From Halorussus limi (GTDB taxonomy: Archaea; Halobacteriota; Halobacteria; Halobacteriales; Haladaptataceae), in assembly GCF_023238205.1 (NCBI RefSeq), contig NZ_CP096659.1, positions 1,674,001-1,738,000 on the forward strand: DNA of 64,000 bases. Reading direction: 5' to 3'. Positions within the stretch are counted from its first letter, which is position 1; the number at the start of each line of letters is the position of its first letter. Shown piece after piece: positions 44,624 through 56,780 of this stretch. Made by a program: the position numbers and the translations under genes. The notes under the pieces were generated by a model that was not told where the DNA came from, searched no databases, and saw only the letters and a list, made by a program, of their open reading frames with translations.

Positions 44624-45118
44624 ATGTTCGAAAGCGGTCGCTTCGTCGCCGAACACGTTTCCGACGCCGCCGCCGACCAGATTCAGCCCAACGGCGTGGA
44701 CCTCACGCTGGAGGCGGTGTACGAACAGCGCGAACCCGGACGCATCGGTCGAGACGGGAAGGAAGTCGGGGAGCGCCGAGAACTCGAAACCGAGCAGGTG
44801 GCCGACGACGCGCCCGAGGCGTACTATCTCACCTCCGGCGGCTACGTCGTCCAGTACGCCGAGACGGTCGAGATTCCCGAGAACCACGTCGGCTACATCT
44901 ATCCCCGGTCGTCGCTCCTGCGCAACTCTTGCATGCTGAACACCGCGGTCTGGGACGCCGGTTACGAGGGCAAGGGCGAGGGCCTGCTCGAAGTTCACCA
45001 CGACATCGAAATCGAGCGCGGCGCGCGCATCGCCCAACTCGTCCTCGCGGAGGCCGACCACGACGGCACCTACGACGGGTCGTATCAGGGCGAGAACGTC
45101 GGCCTCGACGAGTTCTGA
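44624..45118 (+). CDS. dUTPase / dCTP-deaminase family protein
   Basis: A 164-residue trimeric dUTPase-fold protein. YIYPRSSLLRNSCML (about residues 90-104) is the phosphate-binding motif, and NTAVWDAGYEGKGEGLLEVHHD the uracil/catalytic region. The C-terminal YDGSYQGENVGLDEF may close the site. Haloarchaeal members of this size are usually annotated deoxyuridine triphosphate nucleotidohydrolase; dCTP deaminase or a bifunctional enzyme is possible. It keeps dUTP low. The ATG at 44624 matches the family start MFESGRFVAEHV. Confidence 0.85.
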   Translation: MFESGRFVAEHVSDAAADQIQPNGVDLTLEAVYEQREPGRIGRDGKEVGERRELETEQVADDAPEAYYLTSGGYVVQYAETVEIPENHVGYIYPRSSLLRNSCMLNTAVWDAGYEGKGEGLLEVHHDIEIERGARIAQLVLAEADHDGTYDGSYQGENVGLDEF

Positions 45119-45232
45119 GCCTCGAACGCGACTCCGGTACTCCTCGAATCGTTTCCTAATTTCAGCCTCCTAATCGTTTCACTTTTTAAGTTTACATCGA
45201 ATTCGTTTCGGCCCGGTGAAACGGAAATAACG

Positions 45233-45238
45233 TTTTAA
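45233..45238 (+). promoter_or_regulatory. TATA-like box of the halolysin gene
   Basis: TTTTAA in the AT-rich stretch CGTTTTAATTACC, centred about 30 nt before the ATG at 45266. Confidence 0.5.
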
Positions 45239-45265
45239 TTACCGAGTCAGGGAAGCCAAATTCGC

Positions 45266-47062
45266 ATGTCCGACAGAGCGAAGTTTGACCGTAGAACGTT
45301 CGTGAAGACGACCGGTGCCGCGGGGGTCTCCGCCGCGCTCCCGTTCAGCGGTACCGGTAGCGCCGCGAGCACCGACGACGCCATCGACGACTCCTTCGAC
45401 CTCTCGACGACCGGCCTCAAGGAGGCCCTCGTCGTCTTCGAGTCGAACGAGCAGGTGGACCGCCTGCGCCATCTCGACCTCGAAAGCGGCTATCACCGGT
45501 TCGAGGTGCTCCCCATCGGCTACACCGAACTGACGACCGACCAGATTCGGACCGTGGCCGACTGGGCCGAAGTCCGCTACGTTCAGAAGAACGTCGAACT
45601 GGAGTACCACAACGACGACGCGCGCTCGACCACGGACGCCGACGCGGTCCACGCCGATCTCGGTTACACCGGGTCGGGCGCCCACTCGGTCGTCATCGAC
45701 TCGGGCGTCGACGGCGACCACCCCGACCTGAAGGACGACCTCGTGGGCAACTGGCGCTACGTCAACCCCCTCTCCAGCACCGAGGACACGATGTGGGAGG
45801 AGGTCGGGTCGCTGGACACCGACGACAACGGCCACGGCACCCACTGCTCCGGTTCGATTACCGGGTCCGGCGAGAAGAGCGACGGGCAGTACAAGGGACT
45901 GGCACCCGACGCCGACCTCACCGTCTACTCGGCGGGCCTGACCCTGCTCATCGTCAAACCCGTCGCGGCGTACGACCACCTGCTCTCGCGCGTCCGCGCC
46001 GGCGAAATCGACGTACAGGTCGTCTCCAACTCCTACGGCGCGTCGGGCGGCCCCGACTTCAATCCCGACGACGCGATGAACGTGGCGACGTGGCACGCGT
46101 TCAACGAGGGCATCCTGCCGCTGTTCTCGGCGGGCAACTCCGGGCCGGGCACGAACACGCTCAACCCCTACGCCACAGCGCCCCACGTCCTCGGCGTGGC
46201 CGCCACCGACGACCAGAAGAAGGTCACCGACTTCTCCTCGCGCGGCCGGTCGCCGAGTTACGACGGGCCGACCAACTACAAGCGCAAGAAGGCTCTCGAC
46301 AATCTCTACGAGTACCACGCCGCGGACAAGACCGAGACGCAGGTCGATTCCGGGAGCTACTCCGGTACCGTGGACGCGACGGCGAGCGCGTACCACGAGT
46401 GGGACGCCCCGAGCAAGGCCGGTTACGTCGAGGCCACGCTGTCGTGGACGCCCAGCGCCGAAGACATCGACTTCTACCTCCACGAAGGGAGCAGAGACGG
46501 ACCGGTCGTCGCCAGCAGCGCGTCGCTGAACAACCCCGAGGAACTCGCCGGACAGATAGAGGGCGGGAAGACCTACTACTTCGAGGTCCGGCCCTTCGCC
46601 AGCGTGGCCGCCGACTACGCCGTCGAGTTCACCGCCTACGAGGGCATCACCCGCGACGTGACGCCGCTGGGCGTCTACCGCAACGGCGTCGGCGCGACGG
46701 GCAAGCTGGTGATGAGCACGCTCGCGCCCAGCGACCCGCTCCAGAGCTACGCCGCGACCGACGGTGACGCCGACGACGTGGACACCGAGGACTACTACGG
46801 CCGCATCAGCGGGACCAGCATGTCGTGTCCCGTCACCGCGGGTGCCGCCACCCTCCTCGTGGACGCCTACTACCAGAACCACGAGGAGTACCCCGACCCC
46901 ATCGACGTGCTGAACACCGTCGAGGCGACGGCGAAGGACTACCACGACAGCTACACCGTCGAGAGCATGGGCGCTGGCTTCGTGGACGCCTACGACGCGG
47001 TCCGGCGGGCCGAGTCCGGCGACTGGGCCTCCTTCGGTGAGGTGAAACTCGTAGACGACTAG
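45266..47062 (+). CDS. S8 subtilisin-like secreted serine protease (halolysin-type)
   Basis: A 598-residue exported protease with a Tat signal DRRTFVKTTGAAGVSAALPF. The prodomain (about 40-125) has LVVFESNEQVDRLRHL. The catalytic triad is Asp in VVIDSGVDGDHPDL (about 150), His in DNGHGTHCSGSITG (about 194) and Ser in SGTSMSCPVTAGAATLL (about 520); the oxyanion Asn is in SAGNSGPGTN. Between Asn and Ser lies an extra beta-rich stretch of about 105 residues (from TETQVDSGSYSGTVD to YAVEFTAYEG) that resembles a PPC-type domain inserted in the catalytic domain. It acts outside the cell on proteins. Confidence 0.92.
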   Translation: MSDRAKFDRRTFVKTTGAAGVSAALPFSGTGSAASTDDAIDDSFDLSTTGLKEALVVFESNEQVDRLRHLDLESGYHRFEVLPIGYTELTTDQIRTVADWAEVRYVQKNVELEYHNDDARSTTDADAVHADLGYTGSGAHSVVIDSGVDGDHPDLKDDLVGNWRYVNPLSSTEDTMWEEVGSLDTDDNGHGTHCSGSITGSGEKSDGQYKGLAPDADLTVYSAGLTLLIVKPVAAYDHLLSRVRAGEIDVQVVSNSYGASGGPDFNPDDAMNVATWHAFNEGILPLFSAGNSGPGTNTLNPYATAPHVLGVAATDDQKKVTDFSSRGRSPSYDGPTNYKRKKALDNLYEYHAADKTETQVDSGSYSGTVDATASAYHEWDAPSKAGYVEATLSWTPSAEDIDFYLHEGSRDGPVVASSASLNNPEELAGQIEGGKTYYFEVRPFASVAADYAVEFTAYEGITRDVTPLGVYRNGVGATGKLVMSTLAPSDPLQSYAATDGDADDVDTEDYYGRISGTSMSCPVTAGAATLLVDAYYQNHEEYPDPIDVLNTVEATAKDYHDSYTVESMGAGFVDAYDAVRRAESGDWASFGEVKLVDD

Positions 47063-47218
47063 CGAGTCGCCAGTAATCACCCGACTTCTCGAATTTTTCC
47101 GGAGGGGCTCGTCACGAACCGGAACAGACCCCGGGCTGAATCCGACAACCGTGCGAGAGTCGAGTTCCGGTGATGGCGAACTAATGGCGACGACTCCGCT
47201 CTATCCCACTCGACTCCG

Positions 47219-48391
<1,173 letters not shown>

Positions 48392-48410
48392 GCACCATCG
48401 TTGCGCGTCG

Positions 48411-48420
48411 GTGTATATAA
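48411..48420 (-). promoter_or_regulatory. TATA box of trpB
   Basis: Reverse strand TTATATACAC centred 25 nt before the ATG at 48391. Confidence 0.6.
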
Positions 48421-48486
48421 ATGTGCGATTCCGCACAGGAGGACGAACGGAAAAGACGGATTACGGACGCGAGAGAAACCGACCGC

Positions 48487-48879
48487 ATGGTTCCCGACCG
48501 ACTCTCGCCGCTGGCCCTCGCGCTCCTGCTCGTCACTGCCGGATGCGCGGAAACGCTCCGGAGTTCGTCTCCCACCGGTCAAGGACAGTTCCACGCGGTC
48601 GCAGTCACCGAACCCCCGGCGAACGCGACCGTCGTGGCGTACGCCGACGAGCGCGTGGCGCGAAACCAGTATCTCCGGCGGGCGGTGCGACGCGCCGCCG
48701 CGAACGACTCCGAGTCGGTCGTCAGGGTCCCCGAGGCGGACGTTGCGCGAACGAAAGACGACGTGGCCGCGTTGCCGGGATACGGGCTGAACGCGTCCAG
48801 TTCGTCCGAACACCGATGGGGAATCTACGTCCGCCGCGGAGACACCGTCGTCAACGTCCAGTTCGTCGTCCTGCAGTGA
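48487..48879 (+). CDS. Small lipoprotein, unknown function
   Basis: A 130-residue protein. It starts MVPDRLSPLALALLLVTAGC, a signal peptide ending in a lipobox (Cys about residue 20). The mature part has YADERVARNQYLRRAVRRAA and a C-terminal WGIYVRRGDTVVNVQFVVLQ, probably beta-rich. I know no family. The ATG at 48487 places the signal peptide correctly. It converges on the FAD oxidoreductase gene with 7 bp between stops. Confidence 0.75.
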   Translation: MVPDRLSPLALALLLVTAGCAETLRSSSPTGQGQFHAVAVTEPPANATVVAYADERVARNQYLRRAVRRAAANDSESVVRVPEADVARTKDDVAALPGYGLNASSSSEHRWGIYVRRGDTVVNVQFVVLQ

Positions 48880-48886
48880 CTCGCGG

Positions 48887-50104
48887 TCACGCCACGTTCC
48901 GCTCTTCGAGCAACGCTCCGCGCTCGAACCGGTCGCTCCCCAGCGCCGAGATATCGACCAGCGAGGCCTCGCCGTCGAAGACGAGTTCCGCCACGAGTTT
49001 CCCGGTGGCGGGCGCGTGCTGGAAGCCGTGGCCCGAGAAGCCGACCGCCTGCACGAACCCCGGCACGCTCTCCTCCACGACGGGGTGGTGGTCGGGGGTC
49101 ACGGCGTAGAGTCCGGCCCACCCCCGGCGAATCTCGGAGTCCGGCCCGAAGTAGGTCGCGCAGTCGCCGGCGCGCTCGACGGCCTCGGCCGCCCAGTCGA
49201 GGTCCATCTTCCGGTCGAAGCCGTCGGGGTCGCAGTCGGGGTCCGCGTCGGAGGTGCCGCCGCTCGCGATTTCGTCGCTCGCGCTCTCCGAGGAACGCCG
49301 CTCCTCGCCCCGAAAGTGCCCGCCGACGAGCGCCTTCCCCTCGCGCTCTGGCCGGAAGTGTGACCCGGTGTCGAGGTCGACGGTGAGCGGCACGTCCTCG
49401 GGGACGGGCGTCTCGGGGTCCGCGACGAGTATCTGTCTGCGCTTGGGCGCGACCGGAATCTCGACGCCCGCCGTCGCGGCGACCCGCCGCGCCCACGGTC
49501 CCGCGGCGTTGACCACGAAGTCGGCGTCGCGGCGTTCGGTCGTCTTCCCCGCGGCGGTCAGGCCGGTCACGCCCTCGCCGTCGCGGTGAATCTCGGTGAC
49601 GGCGGTCCGAGTCCGAATCTCCGCGCCCGACTCGCGGGCCGCCTCGGCGAACCCCTGCAGCGCGAGGTGCGGGTCGGCGAACCCGTCGGTCGGCGAGTAG
49701 GTCGCCGCGACGAACTCCTCGGCGCGCAGTCCGGGGCAGTGTTCGGTCGCCTCCTCGGGGTCGAGAAGAACGCTCGGCACGCCGCGGTCGTTCTGCAGGG
49801 CGACCTGCTCTTCGAACGCACGAGCGGTCGCCTCCTCGCGGGCCGCGAAGAGGTAGCCCGGCCGCCGGTACGCGATGTCGGTGCCGAACTCGGCCTCGAA
49901 CTCCTCCCAGACCGCCATGCTCGCCACCGACAGTTCGACGTTGACGGGCGTCGAGAACTGCGCGCGGATGCCGCCGACCGACCGCTCGGTGCTCCCGTTC
50001 CCGAGCGACCCCTTCTCGTAGACGGTCACGTCGGCACCCCGCTCGGCGAGGTAGTGGGCGCTGGCGAGGCCCACGATACCGCCCCCCACGATAGCGACGT
50101 TCAT
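48887..50104 (-). CDS. FAD-dependent oxidoreductase (DAO / sarcosine-oxidase-like)
   Basis: A 405-residue flavoprotein. It starts MNVAIVGGGIVGLASAHYLAERGADVTVYEKGSLGNGSTERSVGGIRAQF; GxGxxG and the DAO-family GNGSTERSVGGIR are typical. The C-terminal GLYAVTPDHHPVVEE and GFVQAVGFSGHGFQHAPATG is the second FAD contact. Members oxidise amino acids or N-methyl amino acids. Substrate unknown. Monocistronic; a haloarchaeal Ser/Glu-rich insertion (GEERRSSESASDEI) lies near residues 275-290. Confidence 0.9.
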   Translation of the reverse strand: MNVAIVGGGIVGLASAHYLAERGADVTVYEKGSLGNGSTERSVGGIRAQFSTPVNVELSVASMAVWEEFEAEFGTDIAYRRPGYLFAAREEATARAFEEQVALQNDRGVPSVLLDPEEATEHCPGLRAEEFVAATYSPTDGFADPHLALQGFAEAARESGAEIRTRTAVTEIHRDGEGVTGLTAAGKTTERRDADFVVNAAGPWARRVAATAGVEIPVAPKRRQILVADPETPVPEDVPLTVDLDTGSHFRPEREGKALVGGHFRGEERRSSESASDEIASGGTSDADPDCDPDGFDRKMDLDWAAEAVERAGDCATYFGPDSEIRRGWAGLYAVTPDHHPVVEESVPGFVQAVGFSGHGFQHAPATGKLVAELVFDGEASLVDISALGSDRFERGALLEERNVA

Positions 50105-50431
50105 ATCTCCTCGTCGGTGGCGCGGCGGTTAATCGTTGCCCCGCGCGACGGAGGCGACGAGACAGTCGCAGGCGCGGCGGTCTACCCGCCGTGGCTAAAT
50201 CGTCGGTCCCGACACTCTCTCCCGACTCGGCGCGTGCGAACGCGCCCGCCGGTGGCTTCGGATGCGGTGCTATGCGGTAGACACGACCGACCGCGGCGTC
50301 GCTCGAACCCGAAACGAACTCCCAGACCTAACTCTACCGTTCCTTAAACGATATAGAATCACTTCAAGACCTTGTAGGCACGTCTTAAAATGGCCACTGA
50401 ACCTTTCCCCGCGAGTCCCGAATCAACGACG
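50105..50431. other. Intergenic region between FAD oxidoreductase and DUF5789-like gene
   Basis: 327 bp without a supported gene. It becomes AT-richer towards its end (CCTTAAACGATATAGAATC, CGTCTTAAAATGG), which probably contains the DUF5789-gene promoter. Nothing else recognised. Confidence 0.4.
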
Positions 50432-50731
50432 ATGACAGATTCACACCGCGAACTGGGCGTCGAGTTCGGCGACCTCGCCGCGCACCTCGACGGCCACGAG
50501 TATCCGGCGACGATGCGGGAACTGACCGACGCGTACGGGGACTACGTCGTCGAGTACTCCGGCGGTTCCGAGAGCCTCCGGACCATGCTCGCGCCGTTCG
50601 ACGACACCTACGAGTCGGCCAGCGAGGTCCGGCAGGCCGTCCTGAACGCGGTCGGACAGGGCGCGGTCGGCCGGAAGGGGTACACCGACCGCGGCGGGTT
50701 CGCTCCGGCGACGGACGACGTGTCGTTCTGA
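50432..50731 (+). CDS. DUF5789/DUF2795-like small haloarchaeal protein
   Basis: Ninety-nine residues starting MTDSHRELGVEFGDLAAHLDGHEYPATMRELTDAYGDYVVEY. The HEYPATMRELTDAYGD and ASEVRQAVLNAVGQGAVGRKGYTDRGG stretches match a small two-helix family common in haloarchaea (DUF5789, related to DUF2795). No enzymatic motif. The ATG at 50432 is chosen on similarity to that start. Confidence 0.72.
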   Translation: MTDSHRELGVEFGDLAAHLDGHEYPATMRELTDAYGDYVVEYSGGSESLRTMLAPFDDTYESASEVRQAVLNAVGQGAVGRKGYTDRGGFAPATDDVSF

Positions 50732-51106
50732 GCGCGAGCATCGCTTTCGGACGACGGTTTCGAACCGGCGATTCGGTGGTGAGGGGGCAGGTCGCGCCCG
50801 ACGCGAGTCGCGGGGCGACTCGGCGCGGCGACCACTCGCGGACTCCTCGGAGACGCGACGGAACGGACGAAATCCCCCGTCGCTGGCCCGCTCGGCCGCG
50901 GTAATCCCGGATTAACCGGTCGTAACCCTGACCTGAACCGCCTTCCCGCTCGTTTCCGACCGCCGAACGCTCGTGAACGAACCTGAACGGACGACTACAT
51001 TATCCCGACGTATCGGCAATCGTCTCACAGAAGACTCACCGAGGGCGGACGGTCGGGCCGTCGGACGACGGCCGGTCCGCCGGGAGACGGGAGAGATACG
51101 CTCAGG
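50732..51106. other. Intergenic region upstream of otsA
   Basis: 375 bp, GC-rich, no supported gene. A slightly AT-rich ACTACATTATCCC around 50995-51007 might be a core promoter with a leader of about 80 nt before otsA. Nothing else seen. Confidence 0.35.
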
Positions 51107-52651
<1,545 letters not shown>

Positions 52652-52690
52652 CGCCAGACCGGACTGGCGACCGACGACCACCGACACATC

Positions 52691-53626
52691 ATGGTTCACC
52701 CTACCGAATCGGAACCGGACGACGACGCCGGTGACGACGACTCCGACGCCAGCACCGACGCCGAAACCACCCCGGACGCCACCGACCCGGCCCACGAGAT
52801 TCCCGCTCTGCTCCGCGAGAACCTCTACGTCGTGGTCGAGGAACTGGTGGACCACGACGGTCTGCTGGTGGCGCTCGACTTCGACGGCACCTTGGCCGCC
52901 ATCGAACACCGCCCCGAGGAGGCCGCGATTCCCGACCGGACCCGCGAGGCGGTCGCGGCGCTGGCCGACCATCCGAACGTCGAAGTCGCGGTCGTCAGCG
53001 GCCGGGAACTCGCCGACGTGCGCGAGCGAGTCGGCCTGCCCGACATCTCCTACGCCGGGAACCACGGCCTCGAAATCCACGCCGGAGAGTACGAGGTCCA
53101 CCCGACCGCCCGCGACGCCGAGGAGGACATCGCCAGCCTCTGCGAGTTGCTGACCGACGAACTCGCCGAGATAGACGGCGTCATCGTCGAGAACAAGGGC
53201 GTGACCGCGACGGTTCACCACCGACTCGTGGACGACGAGGAGGTCCCCGTGGTCGAGAACGCGGTCGAGTCGCTCGTGGCCACCCGCGACGACGTGCGCC
53301 TGACCACCGGCAAGGACGTGCTGGAACTCCGGCCCGCGGTCGAGTGGGACAAGGGCGAGGCGGTCCGGGAACTCTACGACCAACTCGTCCCCGACGACGA
53401 GGAGTGGCTCCCCGTCTACGTCGGCGACGACACCACCGACGAGGCGGCGTTCAGCCTGCTCGGCGACCGCGGCCTCGGCGTCAAGGTCGGCGACGACCCC
53501 GGTACCGAGGCCCCGTACCGCGTGGCCGACCCCGACGCGGTCCGGGCGATACTCGCGTGGTTGAGCGACTACGGCGTCGAGTTCCTCGGGACCGACCACC
53601 ACGGCGTTCCGGTCGGCACCGCGTGA
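52691..53626 (+). CDS. otsB: Trehalose-phosphatase (HAD family)
   Basis: Removes phosphate from trehalose-6-phosphate to give trehalose, a compatible solute. The 311-residue protein has an acidic 50-residue N-terminus. HAD motif I is LLVALDFDGTLAAIEHRP (nucleophile Asp about 60), motif II is in VAVVSGRELADV, motif III the Lys in WDKGEAVRELYD and motif IV YVGDDTTDEAAFS. Standard OtsB layout; co-transcribed with otsA. Confidence 0.93.
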   Translation: MVHPTESEPDDDAGDDDSDASTDAETTPDATDPAHEIPALLRENLYVVVEELVDHDGLLVALDFDGTLAAIEHRPEEAAIPDRTREAVAALADHPNVEVAVVSGRELADVRERVGLPDISYAGNHGLEIHAGEYEVHPTARDAEEDIASLCELLTDELAEIDGVIVENKGVTATVHHRLVDDEEVPVVENAVESLVATRDDVRLTTGKDVLELRPAVEWDKGEAVRELYDQLVPDDEEWLPVYVGDDTTDEAAFSLLGDRGLGVKVGDDPGTEAPYRVADPDAVRAILAWLSDYGVEFLGTDHHGVPVGTA

Positions 53627-53776
53627 GGACGCCGCCGTTCCCGATTCGAGCGCGTTCGGGCCCGTAGTCGCCTCGTCTTCTCCGTAACGTGCCGTTGAAT
53701 CCGACGGTGCGCGCCGCGAACGATGTGAACGGTCGGCCCCGTTTATTCGCCGAATCGGTCAACTCTCGCACGACTC

Positions 53777-54508
53777 ATGGCAACCGACGACGGCGACACC
53801 GACGAGGACCACCGCGAGAATCGCGTCGGACCGGACGAGGACCGCACGAGGTCGAACGAGAATCACGCGGGACCGGACGAGAATCGCGCCGGACCGGAGG
53901 ACCGACCGGGCGCGCCAGACCCGACCGGGACCGACGACACCTACGCCAACGGGGGACGGGAGCCGAGCGCCCGGAACTCCGAGCGAACGGGGACCGACGA
54001 CGCCCGACCGCCGGAGAACCGTCGGTACGGTTCGCAGGGGAAGGACGCGCCCGGAGACCGTCGATACGGCGCTCGACCGCCGAGCGGACGAGCGCCAGCG
54101 CGAGGCGGTGGGCAACCGGGGAAAGACGCTCGACCGCAGGCCGACTCGTCCGCCGAACGACCGAATCGCGGTCAAGCCGGGTCGAACCGGGAGTCCGAGA
54201 CGCCGACTCGTCCTCCGGGCGAGACGCCGCCGAAGCGAACGCAACCGCTTCGGGAGCCCTCGGAGCGACCGGCGGCGGGCGACGAGCGCACTGCACCCGA
54301 CCGCGCCGAGGGCGACACCGAAACCGACGAGGGCGGGGTGCCCAAGTACGGCGGTCTCTGGGACCGGAGTTGGGGACGCGAGCGTAGCGGTCGAGAACCG
54401 GAACGCGAGCAGACCCGGCGCGAGTACGAGCGGCAGTTCGACCGCCAGCAAGACCGTCAACGCGACTTCCAGCGTGACAAGAGCGGCGGGAAATACCGGC
54501 GTCGATAG
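53777..54508 (+). CDS. Low-complexity charged protein, unknown function
   Basis: A 243-residue protein rich in Arg, Glu, Asp, Gly and Pro, predicted almost entirely disordered (RENRVGPDEDRTRSNENH, PDENRAGPEDRPG repeats). Only YGGLWDRSWGRERSG (about residues 198-212) looks ordered. The C-terminus is strongly basic: DRQRDFQRDKSGGKYRRR. A 16-bp direct repeat encodes the GKYRR tail again 55 bp downstream in another frame. The start is an ATG 32 nt after TTTATT. Because of low complexity it is only moderately certain as a gene. Confidence 0.55.
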   Translation: MATDDGDTDEDHRENRVGPDEDRTRSNENHAGPDENRAGPEDRPGAPDPTGTDDTYANGGREPSARNSERTGTDDARPPENRRYGSQGKDAPGDRRYGARPPSGRAPARGGGQPGKDARPQADSSAERPNRGQAGSNRESETPTRPPGETPPKRTQPLREPSERPAAGDERTAPDRAEGDTETDEGGVPKYGGLWDRSWGRERSGREPEREQTRREYERQFDRQQDRQRDFQRDKSGGKYRRR

Positions 54509-54556
54509 ACGCCGGGGAAACCGCCGTGGAAAGACGAGCAGCGGGAAATACCGGCG
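54486..54556. repeat. 16-bp direct repeat at the 3' end of the low-complexity gene
   Basis: GCGGGAAATACCGGCG occurs at 54486-54501 and 54541-54556. The first encodes the stop-proximal GKYRRR; the second encodes SGKYRRK-stop in the +1 frame. It looks like a tandem duplication of the tail. Confidence 0.6.
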
Positions 54557-54610
54557 AAAATAGCGCGACCATGGTCGGTCGCGGCGGCCGTCGAGTCGGA
54601 CTCGTCCGAA

Positions 54611-56581
54611 TCAGTCGTCGGCGTCGGTCTCGACGCTGGCGGTCCGGCGGGCCGCGCGCTCGATGAACTCCTCGGGGAGTTCGTCTATCTCTCCGGCCTG
54701 CACGCCCCAGAGGTGGGCGTAGAGTCCGTCCTCGTCGAGGAGTTCCGCGTGGCTCCCGCGCTCCACGATTTTGCCGTCTTCGAGGACGACGATTTTGTCG
54801 GCGTCCTTGATGGTCGAGAGTCGGTGAGCGATGGCGAACGTGGTCCGGTCCTCGGTGAGGTCGTCCAGACTCCGCTGGATGAGCATCTCGGTCTCGGTGT
54901 CCACGTCGCTGGTCGCCTCGTCCAGCACGAGGATTTCGGGGTCTTTCAGGACCGCGCGGGCGATGGAGATGCGCTGGCGCTGGCCGCCCGAGAGTTTCAC
55001 GCCGCGCTCGCCGACCTCGGTGTCGTAGCCCTCGGGCAGGTTCTGGATGAACTCGTGGGCCTCGGCGGCCTTCGCGGCCTCCACGATGTCCTCGTCGTCC
55101 ACGTCGAAGGTGCCGTAGGCGATGTTCTCCTTGACCGTGCCGTAGAACATGAACGTGTCCTGGCTGACGTAGCCGATGGCCTGCCGGAGACTCGGTAGAC
55201 TCACGTCCCGGAGGTCGGTGCCGTCGATGCGGATGGCGCCCTCGTCCACGTCGTACATCCGGAGCAGGAGTTTCAGGACCGTGGACTTGCCCGCGCCGGT
55301 CGGCCCGACGAGCGCGAGCGTGTCGCCGCCCGCCACGTCGAAACTCACGTCGTCGACGATGGTCTCGTCGTCGTCGTAGCCGAAGGTCACGTCCTCGTAG
55401 ACGACTTCGCCGTCCTCGACGACGAGGTCGTCGGCGTCGGGTTCCTCCCGAATCCGACTCGGTTCGTCCATCAGCCCGAAGATTCGGGAACTCGACGCGT
55501 ACGCGCGTTGGTACATATTAATGATGGAGCCGAACTGCGCCATCGGCCAGATGAACCGCTGGGTGAACAGGATGAACGTGACGAACTCGCCGGGTCTGAG
55601 CGTTCCGGTGAAGAACCACGGCCCCTCGCCGTTGAACACCCAGAGACCGCCGACGATGAAGGTGAGTGCGAATCCGAGTCCGGAGAGAATCTGGAGCGAG
55701 GGGAAGAACTTGATACGGGTGACGATGGCGCCCCAGTTCGAGTCGAAGTAGTCGTTCGACACGTCCTCTACCCGGTCGGACTCGTAGCTCTCGGTGTTGC
55801 TCGTCTTGATGACCTGAATCCCGCCGAGGTTGTTCTCCAGTCGGGAGTTGACGTTGCCGACCGCCGACCGAACGTCGGCGTACTTCGGCTGAATAATCTG
55901 GATGAACTTGTAGGTGAAGATAGCAATGAGCGGCACCGGCACCATCGCCACGAGTGCCAGTTGCCAGTTGATAGCGAAGAGGAAGGCCGCGATGGCGAGT
56001 ACCATCACGCCGAGTCGGAACGCCGAGTTCATTCCGTCGTTGAGGAACCGTTCGAGTCGGTTCACGTCGTTCGACAGGATAGACATCATCTCGCCGGTCT
56101 GCTTGTCGGCGAAGAAGTCCATGTTCAGCCGCTGCATCTTGTCGTACGTGTCGGTCCGGATGTTGTGCTGGATGTTCTGGGCGAAGGAGTTCCAGCCCCA
56201 GTTTCGCGCCCAGTGGAACGCCGCGCCGACGCCGAACGCGGCCGCGACGACGCCGACCGAGAACCAGAACTGGCCGGTCCGTCCCGGTGGCGTGATAGAT
56301 GCTATCAACCCGCTCGATACGAACGGCAACTGACCCGCCAGCGCGTCCGCGTACGGTATCTGGTTCGACTGTTCGCCGAACAACGAGTCGATGGCGACGC
56401 CGAGGATTACCGGCGGGAGCAGGTTCAGCACCCGCGCGAAGATGCTCGCCACGACGCCCGTGACGAACGCGAACGCGTTGTCGGACCCGTATTCGAGGAA
56501 CAGCCGTTTCATCGGATTCTCGGCCTGCTCCCGTTGTTCCTCGAACGGGTCGTCTTCTTCGTCTGTGAGACTCATTATCAT
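54611..56581 (-). CDS. ABC exporter half-transporter (MsbA/MDR-like)
   Basis: A 656-residue fused permease-ATPase. Six TM segments lie between residues about 30 and 345. The nucleotide-binding domain has Walker A GPTGAGKST (about 434), signature LSGGQRQR (about 535), Walker B VLDEATSDVD and switch His in AIAHRLS. It likely forms a homodimer exporting a lipid, peptide or drug; substrate unknown. The ATG at 56581 (or 56575) is used; the start MIMSLTDEEDDPFEEQREQAENP is acidic. It is a single-gene unit. Confidence 0.93.
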   Translation of the reverse strand: MIMSLTDEEDDPFEEQREQAENPMKRLFLEYGSDNAFAFVTGVVASIFARVLNLLPPVILGVAIDSLFGEQSNQIPYADALAGQLPFVSSGLIASITPPGRTGQFWFSVGVVAAAFGVGAAFHWARNWGWNSFAQNIQHNIRTDTYDKMQRLNMDFFADKQTGEMMSILSNDVNRLERFLNDGMNSAFRLGVMVLAIAAFLFAINWQLALVAMVPVPLIAIFTYKFIQIIQPKYADVRSAVGNVNSRLENNLGGIQVIKTSNTESYESDRVEDVSNDYFDSNWGAIVTRIKFFPSLQILSGLGFALTFIVGGLWVFNGEGPWFFTGTLRPGEFVTFILFTQRFIWPMAQFGSIINMYQRAYASSSRIFGLMDEPSRIREEPDADDLVVEDGEVVYEDVTFGYDDDETIVDDVSFDVAGGDTLALVGPTGAGKSTVLKLLLRMYDVDEGAIRIDGTDLRDVSLPSLRQAIGYVSQDTFMFYGTVKENIAYGTFDVDDEDIVEAAKAAEAHEFIQNLPEGYDTEVGERGVKLSGGQRQRISIARAVLKDPEILVLDEATSDVDTETEMLIQRSLDDLTEDRTTFAIAHRLSTIKDADKIVVLEDGKIVERGSHAELLDEDGLYAHLWGVQAGEIDELPEEFIERAARRTASVETDADD

Positions 56582-56780
56582 CGGGAAAAGGTTCGCGCGT
56601 TGAAAAACTTTCCTTCGAATCGAAACACCGGCGTCGTTGCGCAGAACTTCTTCATCGGACTTCGAAGTGATGCAGAGGCTGAACTTAGGAATATCGATAG
56701 TGTGTGAACGAGTGGCGAAGACGGGGTTTCCGGAGCGGAGGTGGACAGAGCGGAGGGAGACGGAGCGGATGGCTAACGTC

